This document shows positions 34,330 to 44,390 of a stretch of 64,000 nt of DNA, piece after piece (positions within the stretch are counted from its first letter, which is position 1; every line of letters begins with the position of its first letter). Source of the DNA: Xanthostigma xanthostigma (Eukaryota; Arthropoda; Insecta; Raphidioptera; Raphidiidae). Location: positions 44,796,001-44,860,000 of the forward strand of contig OY754466.1 of NCBI GenBank assembly GCA_963575645.1, read 5' to 3'. The notes under the pieces were generated by a model. It made no database searches, had not been told where the DNA came from, and worked only from the letters and a program-made list of their open reading frames with translations. The translations under genes were made by a program, and so were the position numbers.

Positions 34330-35096
34330 CCGGTGAGTTAAAAGTCCCGGAACGGTTGAATATCTCGCATACTACGCATCATATCAAAAAAAAAATACGT
34401 GTCAAATATTTTTCGCAAAACTATTTTTTGATACCACACATGACTCCCCACCCCTAACCCAGTTGGTGGGGGGAGGGGCAACTTTAAAATTTTAAATAGG
34501 AACCCCTATTTTTTATTTCAGATTCGGATTCTACGGGAAAAATTACATCAATTTTACTTCGATCGTTTTTTTCGATTCGCGACCGATGTCGCGGTAATCG
34601 CGAAAAACTTAAAAAAATCAATCCAATTTCGCAATAATGGATGACATTCCATTCACAAATTCGAAGTTTCCCCTCCCTCCACACACTGGTTGGGGGGTGG
34701 GGGGTCATGTGTGGTATCAAAAAAAGTTTTGCGAAAAATATTTGATACGTATTTTTTTGTTTTTCGATTTTATGCGTAATATGCAAAATATCATTTTCCG
34801 GAAATTATTGATTTTTTAAGTTTTTCGCGATTACCGCGACATCGGTCGCGAATCGAAAACAAGTAAAATTGATGTAATTTTTCCCGTAGAATCCGAATCT
34901 GCAATAAAAAATAGGGGTTCCTATTTAAAATTTTAAAGTTGCCCCTCCCCCCACCAACTGGTTGGGGGGTGGGGAGTCATGTGTGGTATCAAAAAATAGT
35001 TTTGCGAAAAATATTTGACACGTATTTTTTTTTTTTTTTGATATGATGGGTAGTATGCGAGATATTCAACCGTTCCGGGACTTTTAACTCACCTGG
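34330..35096. mobile_element. Palindromic MITE with third internal arm copy
   Basis: 767 bp, TA at both ends. The termini are CCGGTGAGTTAAAAGTCCCG and, on the right, the complement of CCAGGTGAGTTAAAAGTCCC. The arms extend over about 290 bp. The centre (about 34630-34810) holds an additional copy of the GGTCATGTGTGGTATCAAAA plus TTTTGCGAAAAATATTTGA block. The ORFs at 34484-34819 are shadows. Confidence 0.75.
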
Positions 35097-35098
35097 TA

Positions 35099-35821
35099 GA
35101 AAAATATGCATTAAGCAGGATAACGGAAAATGGAAATACGCGGACTGGCCTAAGATAGAAGATGTTCAACTGTAGTTGTTTGCTTAGCCCATGTAGTATT
35201 TTTTATCTTATTTATCGGAAACAATGTTTTGGCAGTATTGTATTTACAAATCGAACACAAACAATCGTATATATTGTATTCCCAGAAGAAAAATATTGTG
35301 TTTTTATTCTATCTGACAAATTTACGCTTTATAAATATCGACAAAAAAATATAGGTAATATACAATAACATGAAATCCACCTGTTCAACTGGAACACTCG
35401 CTTATATATTATTTCGTCTAAAAAACAACGACAAACTTATATACAAAACGTAGATTATCAAAATATGATTTATTACATGTGTTGACTGCATGTCGGAAAC
35501 TCCGTTTCACTGCACCATTGTCCGGATACTTTACATCTTTTCCCACAAAACAAAATCAAACTTTTTGGTAACATTTTTCTGTATCGTAAAATATTATTTT
35601 AAAAGCAGTTTCACGCATCGCTTACTATAGTCGCTATCGAACCATTTTAAGGGTTGAAAAAAATTGAATACACTTTCAGAATTGTTTCAAATTGGAAACT
35701 AAAATTATTAAACCATAATTTATTAAAAGTTGCGCTTGAAATTTTACACAAAGCAGGACCGGATTTAGAATGTCTTATTAAATTAATAAGTATACAAAAA
35801 TAATTTGTTAAGTAGATAATA
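35099..35821. other. Non-coding intronic stretch
   Basis: A+T-rich. ORFs at 35162-35368 and 35647-35889 lack any domain. No repeat was recognised. Confidence 0.4.
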
Positions 35822-36289
35822 TCACTACATATTATAAAACAAAGCCCCTCCGCCGCGTGTGTCTGTCTGTCTGAACGCGATAAACTCAAAAACTACCAAA
35901 CAGATTTTCATACGGTTTTCACAAACGGACGGAGTGATTCAAGAGAAAGGTTTATGTGTATAATTAATTAATGTTTTGTGTAAATTAGTTGAAATATGAC
36001 TATGATTGTTGAAGATGTCGGAAAAAATCAAACCGACTGGAAGCTTTCATCGAAAACACTGCCTAATCCCTTTGAGATATATAATAAAAAAATGTATGGT
36101 GGAAATGAATTGTTCCTCTTTTATAGGTCTACGGAAAAGTCCGCGATGACATAAGTCCATCTTTTAACGATAGCTTACTATACCCATTTTAATGTTAAAC
36201 GCTTTTCGTGGATATCAATTTTGCAACGTAAGTCGACGAAAAAACGGCGACAATCTACAAATTCGAGCGAAGCCGGACCGGGCCGCTAG
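35822..36289 (+). mobile_element. Helitron family B, nonautonomous
   Basis: Starts TCACTACATATTATAAAAC and continues CGCCGCGTGTGTCTGTCTGT; ends GAGCGAAGCCGGACCGGGCC then GCTAG. This head and tail pair is a typical Helitron type. A separate 3' tail of this family sits at about 42760-42820. No helicase ORF. Confidence 0.7.
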
Positions 36290-36944
36290 TAACATTTATA
36301 AAGTTGAATAACTTTTAGAAGTGTACTAAGTGATTTGAAGTTTTAGCAAGTTCGTGTAAATAATTTTATGGGATTTATTAATGCATAATTAGCAAATACA
36401 GTATTTTGTCGGCAGAACTTAGCACTGCGTTTGTTTTTTCTTTTGTATACTTTAGGTAAACTGTTCTAAAGCGGCAATTTACCTCATTTCGCTTTGTTTT
36501 TAGAGCAGTTTAATGTAAATATAAAACGATATTATTAAAGCAGACATTATTTATACAAAATGCAAATCTATGCAGCCTGTTGGTTTATCTCAGTATTTCA
36601 TTATATCTTATACTGACAGAGATAAATCTTACAGTGCATATACAGGGTTATGAAAATGTATAACCCAGAATAACCAAGCTATAAATGTCTTCAGTGAAGG
36701 TAAGTTCATGAGACGATGAAACGAAAAAGCGACATGAAAGAAGTAGACGCACTCATACATTGAGAACATGAGAAATTGAGAACAATCTACAATCGATTAT
36801 TTTAGAAACACCTCGAAAAACGTTTTGTTATATAAAACGGTTTTTTTGCAAAAATCAAAAACGGTTGCTATTACGAAAAAAATGTTTTAATTTTAGAGAA
36901 AATTAAATTTGTCTTAAAAAATGTTATAATCGATTTTTGTGTAT
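36290..36944. other. Non-coding intronic stretch
   Basis: No ORF, inverted repeat or known family was recognised. Confidence 0.4.
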
Positions 36945-37258
36945 AATACGCGCCACGGATCTAAAAGGTTCCGTAGTTAGTCACAAACAGCGTCGCAAAG
37001 GCACATTTTAGAGCCGTTGATACTCCCACCACCTCCCAGCTATACCTGCACGGAACGTGCGCTCGTCGGTGATTGGCCATGATCGCTCGTTGCTTTTGTC
37101 ACTTTCCTGCTTTAAAGTACAGTCGAGTACGCTATTGTCAAGTTGTTATTGTTATTTTAGTTTTGTTGAATTTCGAGTTTGTAGTTTTTCAACAGATTGT
37201 ACAAGCGCAAGCCCGCATTCGCATCTAACTTCCGAGCCTTTTAGAACGTGGCGCGTAT
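36945..37258 (-). mobile_element. MITE family G, copy 2
   Basis: Ends AATACGCGCCACGGATC and GTGGCGCGTATT. The interior is highly similar to 12597-12908 in the opposite orientation (AGCAACGAGCGATCATGGCC versus CAACGAGCGATCACGGCC). It ends about 270 bp before the acceptor of the second exon. Confidence 0.8.
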
Positions 37259-37528
37259 TTAACTATTTTCGAGTAAATCTTCGGTGAATCCCGTCAAAAA
37301 AGCATTTTCGACTGCTGTTTTTGTTTTTTGTGTGAGTTGAACTATTTTTACACGAAAATACCAATCTTTTAAAGTCTAAGAGAAATTCGTTCGTTGTTTT
37401 TTTACACAAAACATTATTTGATTCATACACCTTGTATAATAAGTTCCAGTTAACGTAAAAAATAAGCAGCGAGTGTTTGAATTTAATTGAATAAATTTTC
37501 GTCGAACGCTGTGAGCTGTCTGTTGCAG

Positions 37529-37672
37529 GTGGATTGTCATACAGCTAAATGCGTCAACCTCGATGGTGGTGGAACAGTTGACGTAGAGTCGACGACTTTT
37601 GTGATAGATATACGACCGTACGACACGCTCAACGTCTATAAAGACGCGGCCACACTCGGGTCTACCTCAACT
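37529..37672 (+). CDS. Second coding exon (3' limit uncertain)
   Basis: It begins after CTGTCTGTTGCAG in phase 0, continuing FYFYE with VDCHTAKCVNLDGGGTVDVE and then TTFVIDIRPYDTLNVYKDAA. The G+C-rich codon run (GACGCGGCCACACTCGGG) contrasts with the A+T-rich flanks, supporting coding. The donor is weak: ACT|GTATCT after 37672 keeps phase 0, while CGG|GTCTAC after 37659 would be phase 2. The frame stays open to a stop at 37748-37750, but the last part (YYYIKFLVILQCF) reads like intron. I do not recognise the domain. A short beta-rich globular start is possible. The rest of the gene would lie further downstream, perhaps outside the window. Confidence 0.6.
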
Positions 37673-37901
37673 GTATCTATATACTATTATATAAAATTTC
37701 TGGTGATTCTACAATGTTTTATTTCAGTATTTTATCGCAATATAAATTAAGTAATTTATTTTATTTTTTGGAATATACACTGTAAACTTATATACCGACA
37801 CTCAAGGGGCTCTGCACTTTGTGACGTTATTGAGAGTTATCGTTAAACGGAGAGAAGAAATAATCCATTAATATTTTTTTACTATAATATGTATTTACTC
37901 A

Positions 37902-38496
37902 TCTATACCAATAAAGCTGAAGAGTTTGTTTGTTTGTTTATTTGAACGCGCTAATCTCAGGAACTACTGGTTCAAATTGAAAACATTTTTTTTTGTTGGA
38001 TAGCCCATTTATCGAGGAAGGCTATAGGCTATATAATATTAGCTACGACCATTAGGAGCGGAGCTTTAATGAAAAATGTTGCAAAATGCATCTCAAAAAT
38101 AAGCTTCTATTCATGTGAAATGCACTAACTAGATATACTCATATTAGCGTTGTGAGAACAATACCTCAGGTGGATCAATCGGTAGAGCATGCGACTGTCA
38201 ACATCAGGGTCGCGGGTTCGAGCCCCACGTTGGGCGAATATATTTTTATTTATTTATTTTTTATTTTCTACATTGCTTTCTTCTGAGGCTTACATTTTTT
38301 ATTTTAATTTTATTTAAATAATTAAAAAAAAATATTACTTAAAAAAAGTGTAAATACTGCTTTTTATCGACAAAAACTTTTGAACGGTAACTCCGATCAT
38401 CATGAAATTTGGACACAACATTCATCTCGGTAAACTAAGATGAATGTGTGTACTCATGTTCTTTTACATCCGGGTGAAACCGGACGGGACCGCTAG
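37902..38496 (+). mobile_element. Helitron family A, tRNA-bearing subtype, complete ends
   Basis: Starts TCTATACCAATAAAGC (a 4-bp loss versus the other copies) and ends CCGGGTGAAACCGGACGGGA then CCGCTAG. It carries the same tRNA-bearing block as the copies at 10741 and 59133. Confidence 0.85.
38164..38236 (+). pseudogene. tRNA-Lys-like body with GTC at the anticodon (copy 2)
   Basis: Same 73-nt body: GGATCAATCGGTAGAGCATG, loop CTGTCAA, T arm GCGGGTTCGAGCCCCAC. The acceptor 5' half is decayed (ACCTCAGG). The GTC substitution is shared with copies 1 and 3. Confidence 0.7.
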
Positions 38497-38831
38497 TAAT
38501 ATATAAAATTTACAACTGACCAACTAAAAAATATGATAACTTATCGAAAGCAGCTGAACTAAACATATGAAAGATAATTCCAACAAACAATAGAATGAAT
38601 TTCTTACAATCTTCGGTACGCATGATGCCGACAACAAAGCAACATAATAACAAACAAGTACTGTTTATTGAATAATGATGACGTATTCTTGTCGTTATTT
38701 AGAGTGGGTGTGCCATTATTTAGAGTATATCATTGTATGAGCATCAAAGTAAACCAACTAGAATTAAGTAATTTCGACGTTTTAAGGAGTTTGTCGTTAT
38801 ATCGAGTGCCGTTAAATGGTGTTTACACTGT

Positions 38832-39239
38832 AATTTTAATGTAAAAACAAAATCACGTCGGTGCCCGTTCGTCCGTCGGTCACGGGCGATTTTCTCTGAA
38901 ACTATTTAACGTAAAAAATTTTGAATTCGACACAGAGATAGTGTGGCGGCCCAATTACCTACGTGAAGTGCAAAAATTTGGGTTTTGATTCTGGAGGTTA
39001 ATTTCAAGAGGTGAAATCGGTAATAACAAAAAAAATTCAAAAGCATCGTGTAGGGTGTCCAAGGAAAACTTATGAAAGCACGCATTCAATTTTTTCATTT
39101 TTAATAATTTTTGGGAAAAAACGCTTAATAATTCACCAAAAGTGCCGTCATTATTACATTTTTTTTACAATTATTTATACTTCTGTAATGTGTAGTATAA
39201 AATACATTAAATTGCCATTATGGTCGCTCTAAAGTTATA
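38832..39239. other. Non-coding stretch
   Basis: A segment near 38850-38960 (GTCGGTGCCCGTTCGTCCGT; ATTTTCTCTGAAACTATTTA) has the style of transposon flanks but no mate was found. Confidence 0.4.
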
Positions 39240-39247
39240 TTCTAAAG

Positions 39248-39778
39248 CAAAGGTTCCCAAACTTTTTTGTCTCGTAGACCACTTGCCATGTTTTTCGGTT
39301 TTGGGTAGACCCCCTGTTTATCTGATATTGATTTTTTTGTAAATTCATTAATTTCATATGTATTTTTGACAACCGGTATAGTGCTACTCACTTTGAACGA
39401 TTTAAAGTTATAACGGTAGTGAAGAGTAGTGTGAAATGTTTAGTTTTATACATTTATTAATTAGATTCAAATTAAACGAATCAAATTAAAATTTACTTTC
39501 TGTTACATAAAATAACTAAGAAAAAAATAAATGCTTTTAGTGTGAGGGATGAACCTGATGCTTTAATAATAAATTTTCAACATTTGGCATCAATTTAGTT
39601 AGATTTAATCTTAAATCTCTTCGGTTAACGATGTCCAGTTTGTTTCTTTTTTTGTTAGGAGATTCACTATCGTTAACCCCCATTTTCATTTCATGGACCC
39701 CCAATTTTTTTTCCCGCTGACATGGACCCCTGGCAATCGATCCCTGGGGGTCGATATAGACCACTTTGGGAATCACTG
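39248..39778. mobile_element. hAT MITE with perfect 8-bp duplication
   Basis: 531 bp with ends CAAAGGTTCCCAAACT and the complement of CAGTGATTCCCAAAGT, flanked by TTCTAAAG (39240-39247 and 39779-39786). GTAGACC / GGTCTA subterminal motifs are also inverted. The minus-strand 100-codon ORF at 39537-39839 starts outside the element and is not transposase. Confidence 0.9.
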
Positions 39779-39786
39779 TTCTAAAG

Positions 39787-40435
39787 ATATCCAAGGTCAT
39801 GTAGATAATAAAGACTAGATCGTACACACGCGCTACCAAGCATCCTTTATATTTTTATTTTGTATCAATTAAACGTCAAATGAAACTGATATAAAACAAT
39901 GCTATATAAATTCTTATAATGTGTAATCGTTCGACCAATGCCGTTAAAAGAGCAGTTAAATGTACATAAAGAAATAGAAAGATAGAGATATCTACGCTCC
40001 ATGTGGTCGGAATTATTACAATTAGAACGAAGAGCTTCCCTATACACAACATAACCTCATTTTATTACAAAATATACATAACCTCGTTTTTTATACCCCA
40101 CGCGTAACAGAATTTATATGCAATTTGTTTTTTAATTTATGTCCGAACGAAAGCTATTAAGTATTATGTAATATGCACAGAAATAACCGTCCTCAACCAA
40201 GTTAATATCTAACCGAATTTCAAGAGCTATTAATTATCAAAATGTGTTCATATTTTTTTAATATTTTAAGTTTGCACATTTTGATTTTTATAACACAAAT
40301 ATTTAGATAACTCACGACCCGTTTAAAATATTCATTTGCAGGAAATGGCAACCTTCACGGCGCAAATATGTCATCCACATACGACCCGCTTCCAAATTAA
40401 AAAAAAAAACACTATATTTTACTCTTTTTGTTTGA
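39787..40435. other. Non-coding stretch
   Basis: No ORF was supported. The 5' start of the Helitron ending at 40637 probably lies here but no clear TC start was identified. Confidence 0.4.
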
Positions 40436-40637
40436 AAAACAGCGTCATCTGTTGAACGTTAAAGCAACACACGTTATACTAAATATTTTACGGCAACGGG
40501 AGCGCCAACTGTTAAACGCTAAAGCAACACACGCTACCCTAAATATTTTACGGCAGCGAGAGCGTCGTATGTTGAACGTAACTGCAACATACTCAAACCA
40601 GACTGAGCCACTGCAACGCGTGGCCGGGTACAGCTAG
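40436..40637 (+). mobile_element. Helitron 3' end with three 60-bp tandem units
   Basis: The 3' end GCGTGGCCGGGTACAGCTAG is a Helitron terminus. Directly upstream, three units of about 60 bp (GCGTCATCTGTTGAACG or similar, AAAGCAACACACG, TAAATATTTTACGGCA) give a 69-codon ORF with a 20-residue period (LLNVKATHVILNILRQRE). That ORF is a consequence of the array, not a gene. Confidence 0.6.
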
Positions 40638-40770
40638 TATCAAATAAAATACAACTAGCTCAAATTGGGCCTTGCCAGGGGATGGTCGTAGTGACATCAG
40701 ACTGCCATAAAACTCACTCTATATTTAACAAAAATGTTTTCTGAATACAAGAATTAAATTAAATTGTTTA

Positions 40771-41122
40771 TCTATACTAATATATAAAGCTGAAGAGTTT
40801 GTTTGTTTGGTTGAACGCGTTAATCTCAGGAACTACTGGTTCTAATAGAAAAAAAATTTTTTGTTGGATAGACCATTTATCGAGGAAGGCTATAGGCTAT
40901 ATAATATTACGCTACGGCCAATAGGAGCGGAGCATCAATGAAAAATGTTGCAAAATGTAGCTCAAAATTTGTCCGTTCGACAAAAACTTTTGAACGGTAA
41001 CTCCGATCATCATGAAATTTGGACACAACATTCATCTCGGTAAACTAAGATGAATGTGCGTACTCATGTCCCTCCCCCCATTCGTTATTTTGCACCCGGG
41101 TGGAACCGGCCGGGACCGCTAG
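40771..41122 (+). mobile_element. Helitron family A, short subtype without tRNA
   Basis: 352 bp from TCTATACTAATATATAAAGC to CCCGGGTGGAACCGGCCGGG then ACCGCTAG. It is the reference for the short form: AAAATGTAGCTCAAAATTTG runs straight into AAAACTTTTGAACGG. Confidence 0.85.
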
Positions 41123-41134
41123 ACGTAAATAATT

Positions 41135-41342
41135 ATTCAAATCTTTGATTAACGTCTGAATAGAACTCTTCAAGTAAATAAAATTGTCGACCAATTTTTC
41201 TCAGACCATACGATATCTGAAGAAGATCCAAATCCGGATCGAAACGTCATCTTATGTTATATTGATTTGTATTTTTATCATTTTTGTCAATATATCGTAT
41301 GGTCTGAGAAAAATTGGTCGACAATTTTATTTATGTAAATAC
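41135..41342. repeat. Penelope-like hairpin unit P, copy 1
   Basis: Inverted arms AAATTGTCGACCAATTTTTC / GAAAAATTGGTCGACAATTT and ACCATACGATAT / ATATCGTATGGT enclose CTGAAGAAGATCC, AAATCC and GGATCGAAACGT (41217-41247). Related units lie at 43332 and 52178. Confidence 0.6.
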
Positions 41343-42361
41343 TTATCTCAAACAGAAAAACTGGGTCGGTTGATTTTATTGGAACATACGGTATAAAACT
41401 AACACGATGTGAATATATGAAATTGTCTCAAAAGTACATGCATCCCTTATCAAGTAATATGTATTTAGATGATTATAATCAAATTTATAGAAAACATTGC
41501 CAAAATTTACGACGCTGACAAATCATTCTGAAATGCGACAAAACATTTAAAAATATATAGCGTACAAAAATGTAACACATATTATCTAGAGGAATTGTAA
41601 TAAAAACTACGTTTATAAATTTATGACTGGTTATAAAAATACATCATTAGTAAACTCGTTGACATAAATTAATACTAAAAATTTTTATTTTTTACTGTGG
41701 ATTGTGGAACATGCGCTAAATTGATTGTGACAGATATGACGGATTTACAAATAATTCCCACGTGTCTAAAACACTAAATATTTCAAAAAAAAAATTAATG
41801 CTTGTTTGTCGAAACCTTAGACTACAAAGAAGATAGATTGGAAATTCCGATTGTTTTTGAATGTAGATGCCCTTAATTGGAAAGGAAATCGGGCTTCCCT
41901 TTTTCAATGTAGGCACCTACATTATAATCTTGGTGTTTGCTTTTGTTTCGATGTCGTCTGACATCGACTGACTTCGGATCGGAAGTAATACTGTTCCAAT
42001 GTAGATAAAGCCTTACAAGGTCTCTGAGTCTCTATAATCTAAGGTAAAAATTCTGGGAGACACATTTCTACACCTGTCGCCAAGCTTTTGAAAATAATTA
42101 AAGATCATATTTTTAGCATTTAACTACTGGAATTCGTAATTTACGATAATATACAAGAATTACGTGAGTGAATAAAATTATATTACATAAAAAAGTTATG
42201 AAAAAATATGTGAAAAACATTAAATGTTCAAATGTACCGCAAATCAATAATTTATCCTGATTTTTGCGTATAAATGAACATTTAATATGCATAAAAATAA
42301 TGCAAAAATACAAAACTATAAATACCCGATCGATATTTTTAACTCGGCGTGTGTACGCATA
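41343..42361. other. Non-coding stretch
   Basis: A+T-rich. ORFs 41716-41916 and 42113-42430 (both minus) have no domain. Confidence 0.4.
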
Positions 42362-42896
42362 CAGTAGAACCTCTATATACGGATTTAACATGGAATAGTA
42401 GCATTTTTTGCCACCAAATGTCATTACCACAGATTAGGGATGTTAGGGAGCTTCGTTAGGGCTCTTGTTAACGACCGTTTTAGTCAGCGGGTAACGGGCC
42501 GACGCGAAACGGTTACCTTTGTACACGATCCTAATACGTGAGCGCGTCCGTTGTTATCGATATCAGTTCTATGCTTGAAGGGTGAAGAAGTGCAATACGT
42601 TATGTTTTGCTTGTTTATTTTAATTCGAACCAGTAGTTCCTGATATTAGCGCGTTCAACCAAACAAACAAACTCCTCAGCTTTATATATTGGTATAGATC
42701 GACCTTCAAAATGGACGTAGGCTAATTATCACGTTAAAATAAAAGCACTTATTTTAACGTAAGTCGACGTAAAATCGGTGGCAATCTACAAATTCGAGCA
42801 AACCCGGATCGAGCCGCCAGTTAAAGATAGTTAAGTGATATATTGAACATTTTTTGCCAAACCGGAAAGATAGTCTGATATAAAAGAGTTTTACTG
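42362..42896. mobile_element. pogo-like MITE carrying Helitron pieces
   Basis: Ends CAGTAGAACCTCTATATACG and the complement of CAGTAAAACTCTTTTATATC, with TA on each side. About 42621-42820 is made of Helitron sequence (see next entry). Confidence 0.65.
42621..42820. mobile_element. Chimeric Helitron: family A head (reversed) plus family B tail
   Basis: 42621-42698 is the family A 5' end on the minus strand (CGCGTTCAACCAAACAAAC, then TTTATATATTGGTATAGA). 42760-42820 is the family B 3' tail on the plus strand (AATCTACAAATTCGAGC, then GGATCGAGCCGCCAG). CTAG is eroded to CCAG. Confidence 0.55.
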
Positions 42897-43239
42897 TATA
42901 GAGCCGGCAAGTTAAAATGTGAAATTTATCGTTTATGTAGCGGCATGGTGACTTGTGACAGTGTGAGGTTTAAAAATACAGCATTTAAATTTAAAGCTTT
43001 AATTTCAAGAGAATATTCCACAGTGGCTAATATAAGAGGCTGTTCTAACATCAATTATTCTGCCTAATGCCCTTTCTTACGACCGCGACGTATTGAATAA
43101 ACGAAATGTTACATTTTCAATTTAACTATTTTACTACCTATTTCCCGTATTAGAAATTTAATAGTAGTTATTGTATCTAGACTGTAATACATTATTTTAT
43201 GTACCAGTGTGACAAAGTGAGCGATTAGCGAGTTTTAAC
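42897..43239. other. Non-coding stretch with older dispersed repeat
   Basis: 43150-43240 (TATCTAGACTGTAATACATT, then GCGATTAGCGAGTTTT) is homologous to the flanks of the TTAA element at 63045-63434. Confidence 0.5.
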
Positions 43240-43331
43240 CATAGAGATATAAATTACTAAAGTACGCTAGTGTGTATGTTTGCCATAAGTGAGAGAACAC
43301 TGCAGAAAACCAGAAATTTATTTACTCAAAT

Positions 43332-43950
43332 CAACATTCAAATCTTTGATTAACGTCTGAATAGAACTCTTCAAATACCTAAATAAAATTGTCGACCAAT
43401 TTTTATCAGACCATATATTGACAAAAAATAATAAAAATACAAATCAACATAACACAAGATGACGTTTCGATCCGAATTTGGATCTTCTTCAGAAATATCT
43501 AAAAAATATAAAAATAATTAGTATTAAGCTATTTATTCAAATCTTTGATTAACGTCTGAATAGAACTCTTCAAGTAAATAAAATTGTCGACCAATTTTTC
43601 TCAGACCGAACGATATATTGACAAAAAATGATAAAATTACAAATCAATATAACACAAGATGACGTTTCGATCCGGATTTGGATCTTCTTCAGAAATATCT
43701 AAAAAATATAAAAAATAATTAATATTAAGTTATTTATTAACTAATCGATTGTACGTAAAATTGAAAGTTTTATATTGATTTGTAATTTTATCATTTTTTG
43801 TCAATATATCGTTCGGTCTGAGAAAAATTGGTCGACAATTTTATTTACTTTAAGCTATTTATTATTATTATTAGATAATAAATAACTTAATACTAATTAT
43901 TTTTATATTTTTTAGATATTTCTGAAGAAGATCCAATAAAGCATTGTTTT
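43332..43950. repeat. Array of Penelope-like hairpin units P
   Basis: Two direct units of about 195-205 bp start at about 43335 and 43535 with ATTCAAATCTTTGATTAACG. Each contains ACGTTTCGATCC-...-GGATCTTCTTCAG on the minus strand (43462-43492, 43662-43692). A third, inverted unit follows and is cut by the Helitron at its CTGAAGAAGATCC. Confidence 0.65.
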
Positions 43951-43959
43951 TATACTTCA

Positions 43960-44302
43960 CTAGCGGTCCCGTCCGGTTTCACCCGGATGCAAAAGAACGA
44001 ATGGGGGGAGGTACATGAGTACGCACATTCATCTTAGTTTACCGATATGAATGTCGTGTCCAAATTTCATGATGATCGGAGTTACCGTTCAAAAGTTTTT
44101 ATCGGTCGGACAAATTTTGAGTTACATTTTTCATTGATGCTCCGCTCCTATCAGTCGTAGCGTGATATTAATAGCCTATAGCCTTCCTCGATAAATGGGC
44201 TATCCTATAAAAAAAAATTTCAATTCGAACCAGTAGTTCCTGAGATAAGCGCTTTCAACCAAACAAACCAACAAACTCTTCAGTTTTATATATTAGTATA
44301 GA
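43960..44302 (-). mobile_element. Helitron family A, short subtype, minus strand
   Basis: Reads CTAGCGGTCCCGTCCGGTTT at its 3' end and finishes TATATATTAGTATAGA at its 5' end. It lacks the tRNA block. Both ends are present. Confidence 0.85.
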
Positions 44303-44390
44303 TTAGTATCCATAGAAATAAGGAACTGTTCTCTCTCTTAATTGCAGACACTTTTACTGCTCTCTCGCGTACTCTATTGTAATATTTTAT

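Larger units (their letters stand above)
20255..37528 (+). other. Proposed first intron, about 17.3 kb
   Basis: It runs from GTAAGT to TGTCTGTTGCAG. Both flanking exons are in phase 0. It is packed with transposon copies, including long foldbacks at 23250-25856, 27471-27720, 32248-32940, 33461-34059 and 34330-35096. These would form long hairpins in the pre-mRNA. Whether other exons lie inside is unknown; none was recognised. Confidence 0.6.
37778..38830. mobile_element. pogo-like MITE split by a Helitron
   Basis: The left end CACTGTAAACTTATATACCG and right end (complement CAGTGTAAACACCATTTAAC) are flanked by TA. Both sides carry ACACTC / GAGTGCCG and GTTAAACGG-type subterminal motifs. A family A Helitron occupies 37902-38496; without it the MITE is about 458 bp. 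Confidence 0.7.
43240..44390. mobile_element. MITE with CATAGAGATAT ends, copy 2, split by two insertions
   Basis: The left part 43240-43331 and right part 44310-44390 match the halves of the MITE at 6384-6611 (GCAGAAAACCAGAAATTTA; TTCTCTCTCTTAATTGCAGA). Between them lie the hairpin units of 43332-43950 and a reversed Helitron. Confidence 0.65.

Noticed and set aside
40428-40637. 69-residue repetitive ORF
   Set aside because: Explained by three 60-bp tandem units at a Helitron 3' end.
41217-41247. Functional hammerhead ribozyme
   Set aside because: An extra A between the CTGAAGA core and the stem, and no clear stem III or cleavage site, so only resemblance is claimed.
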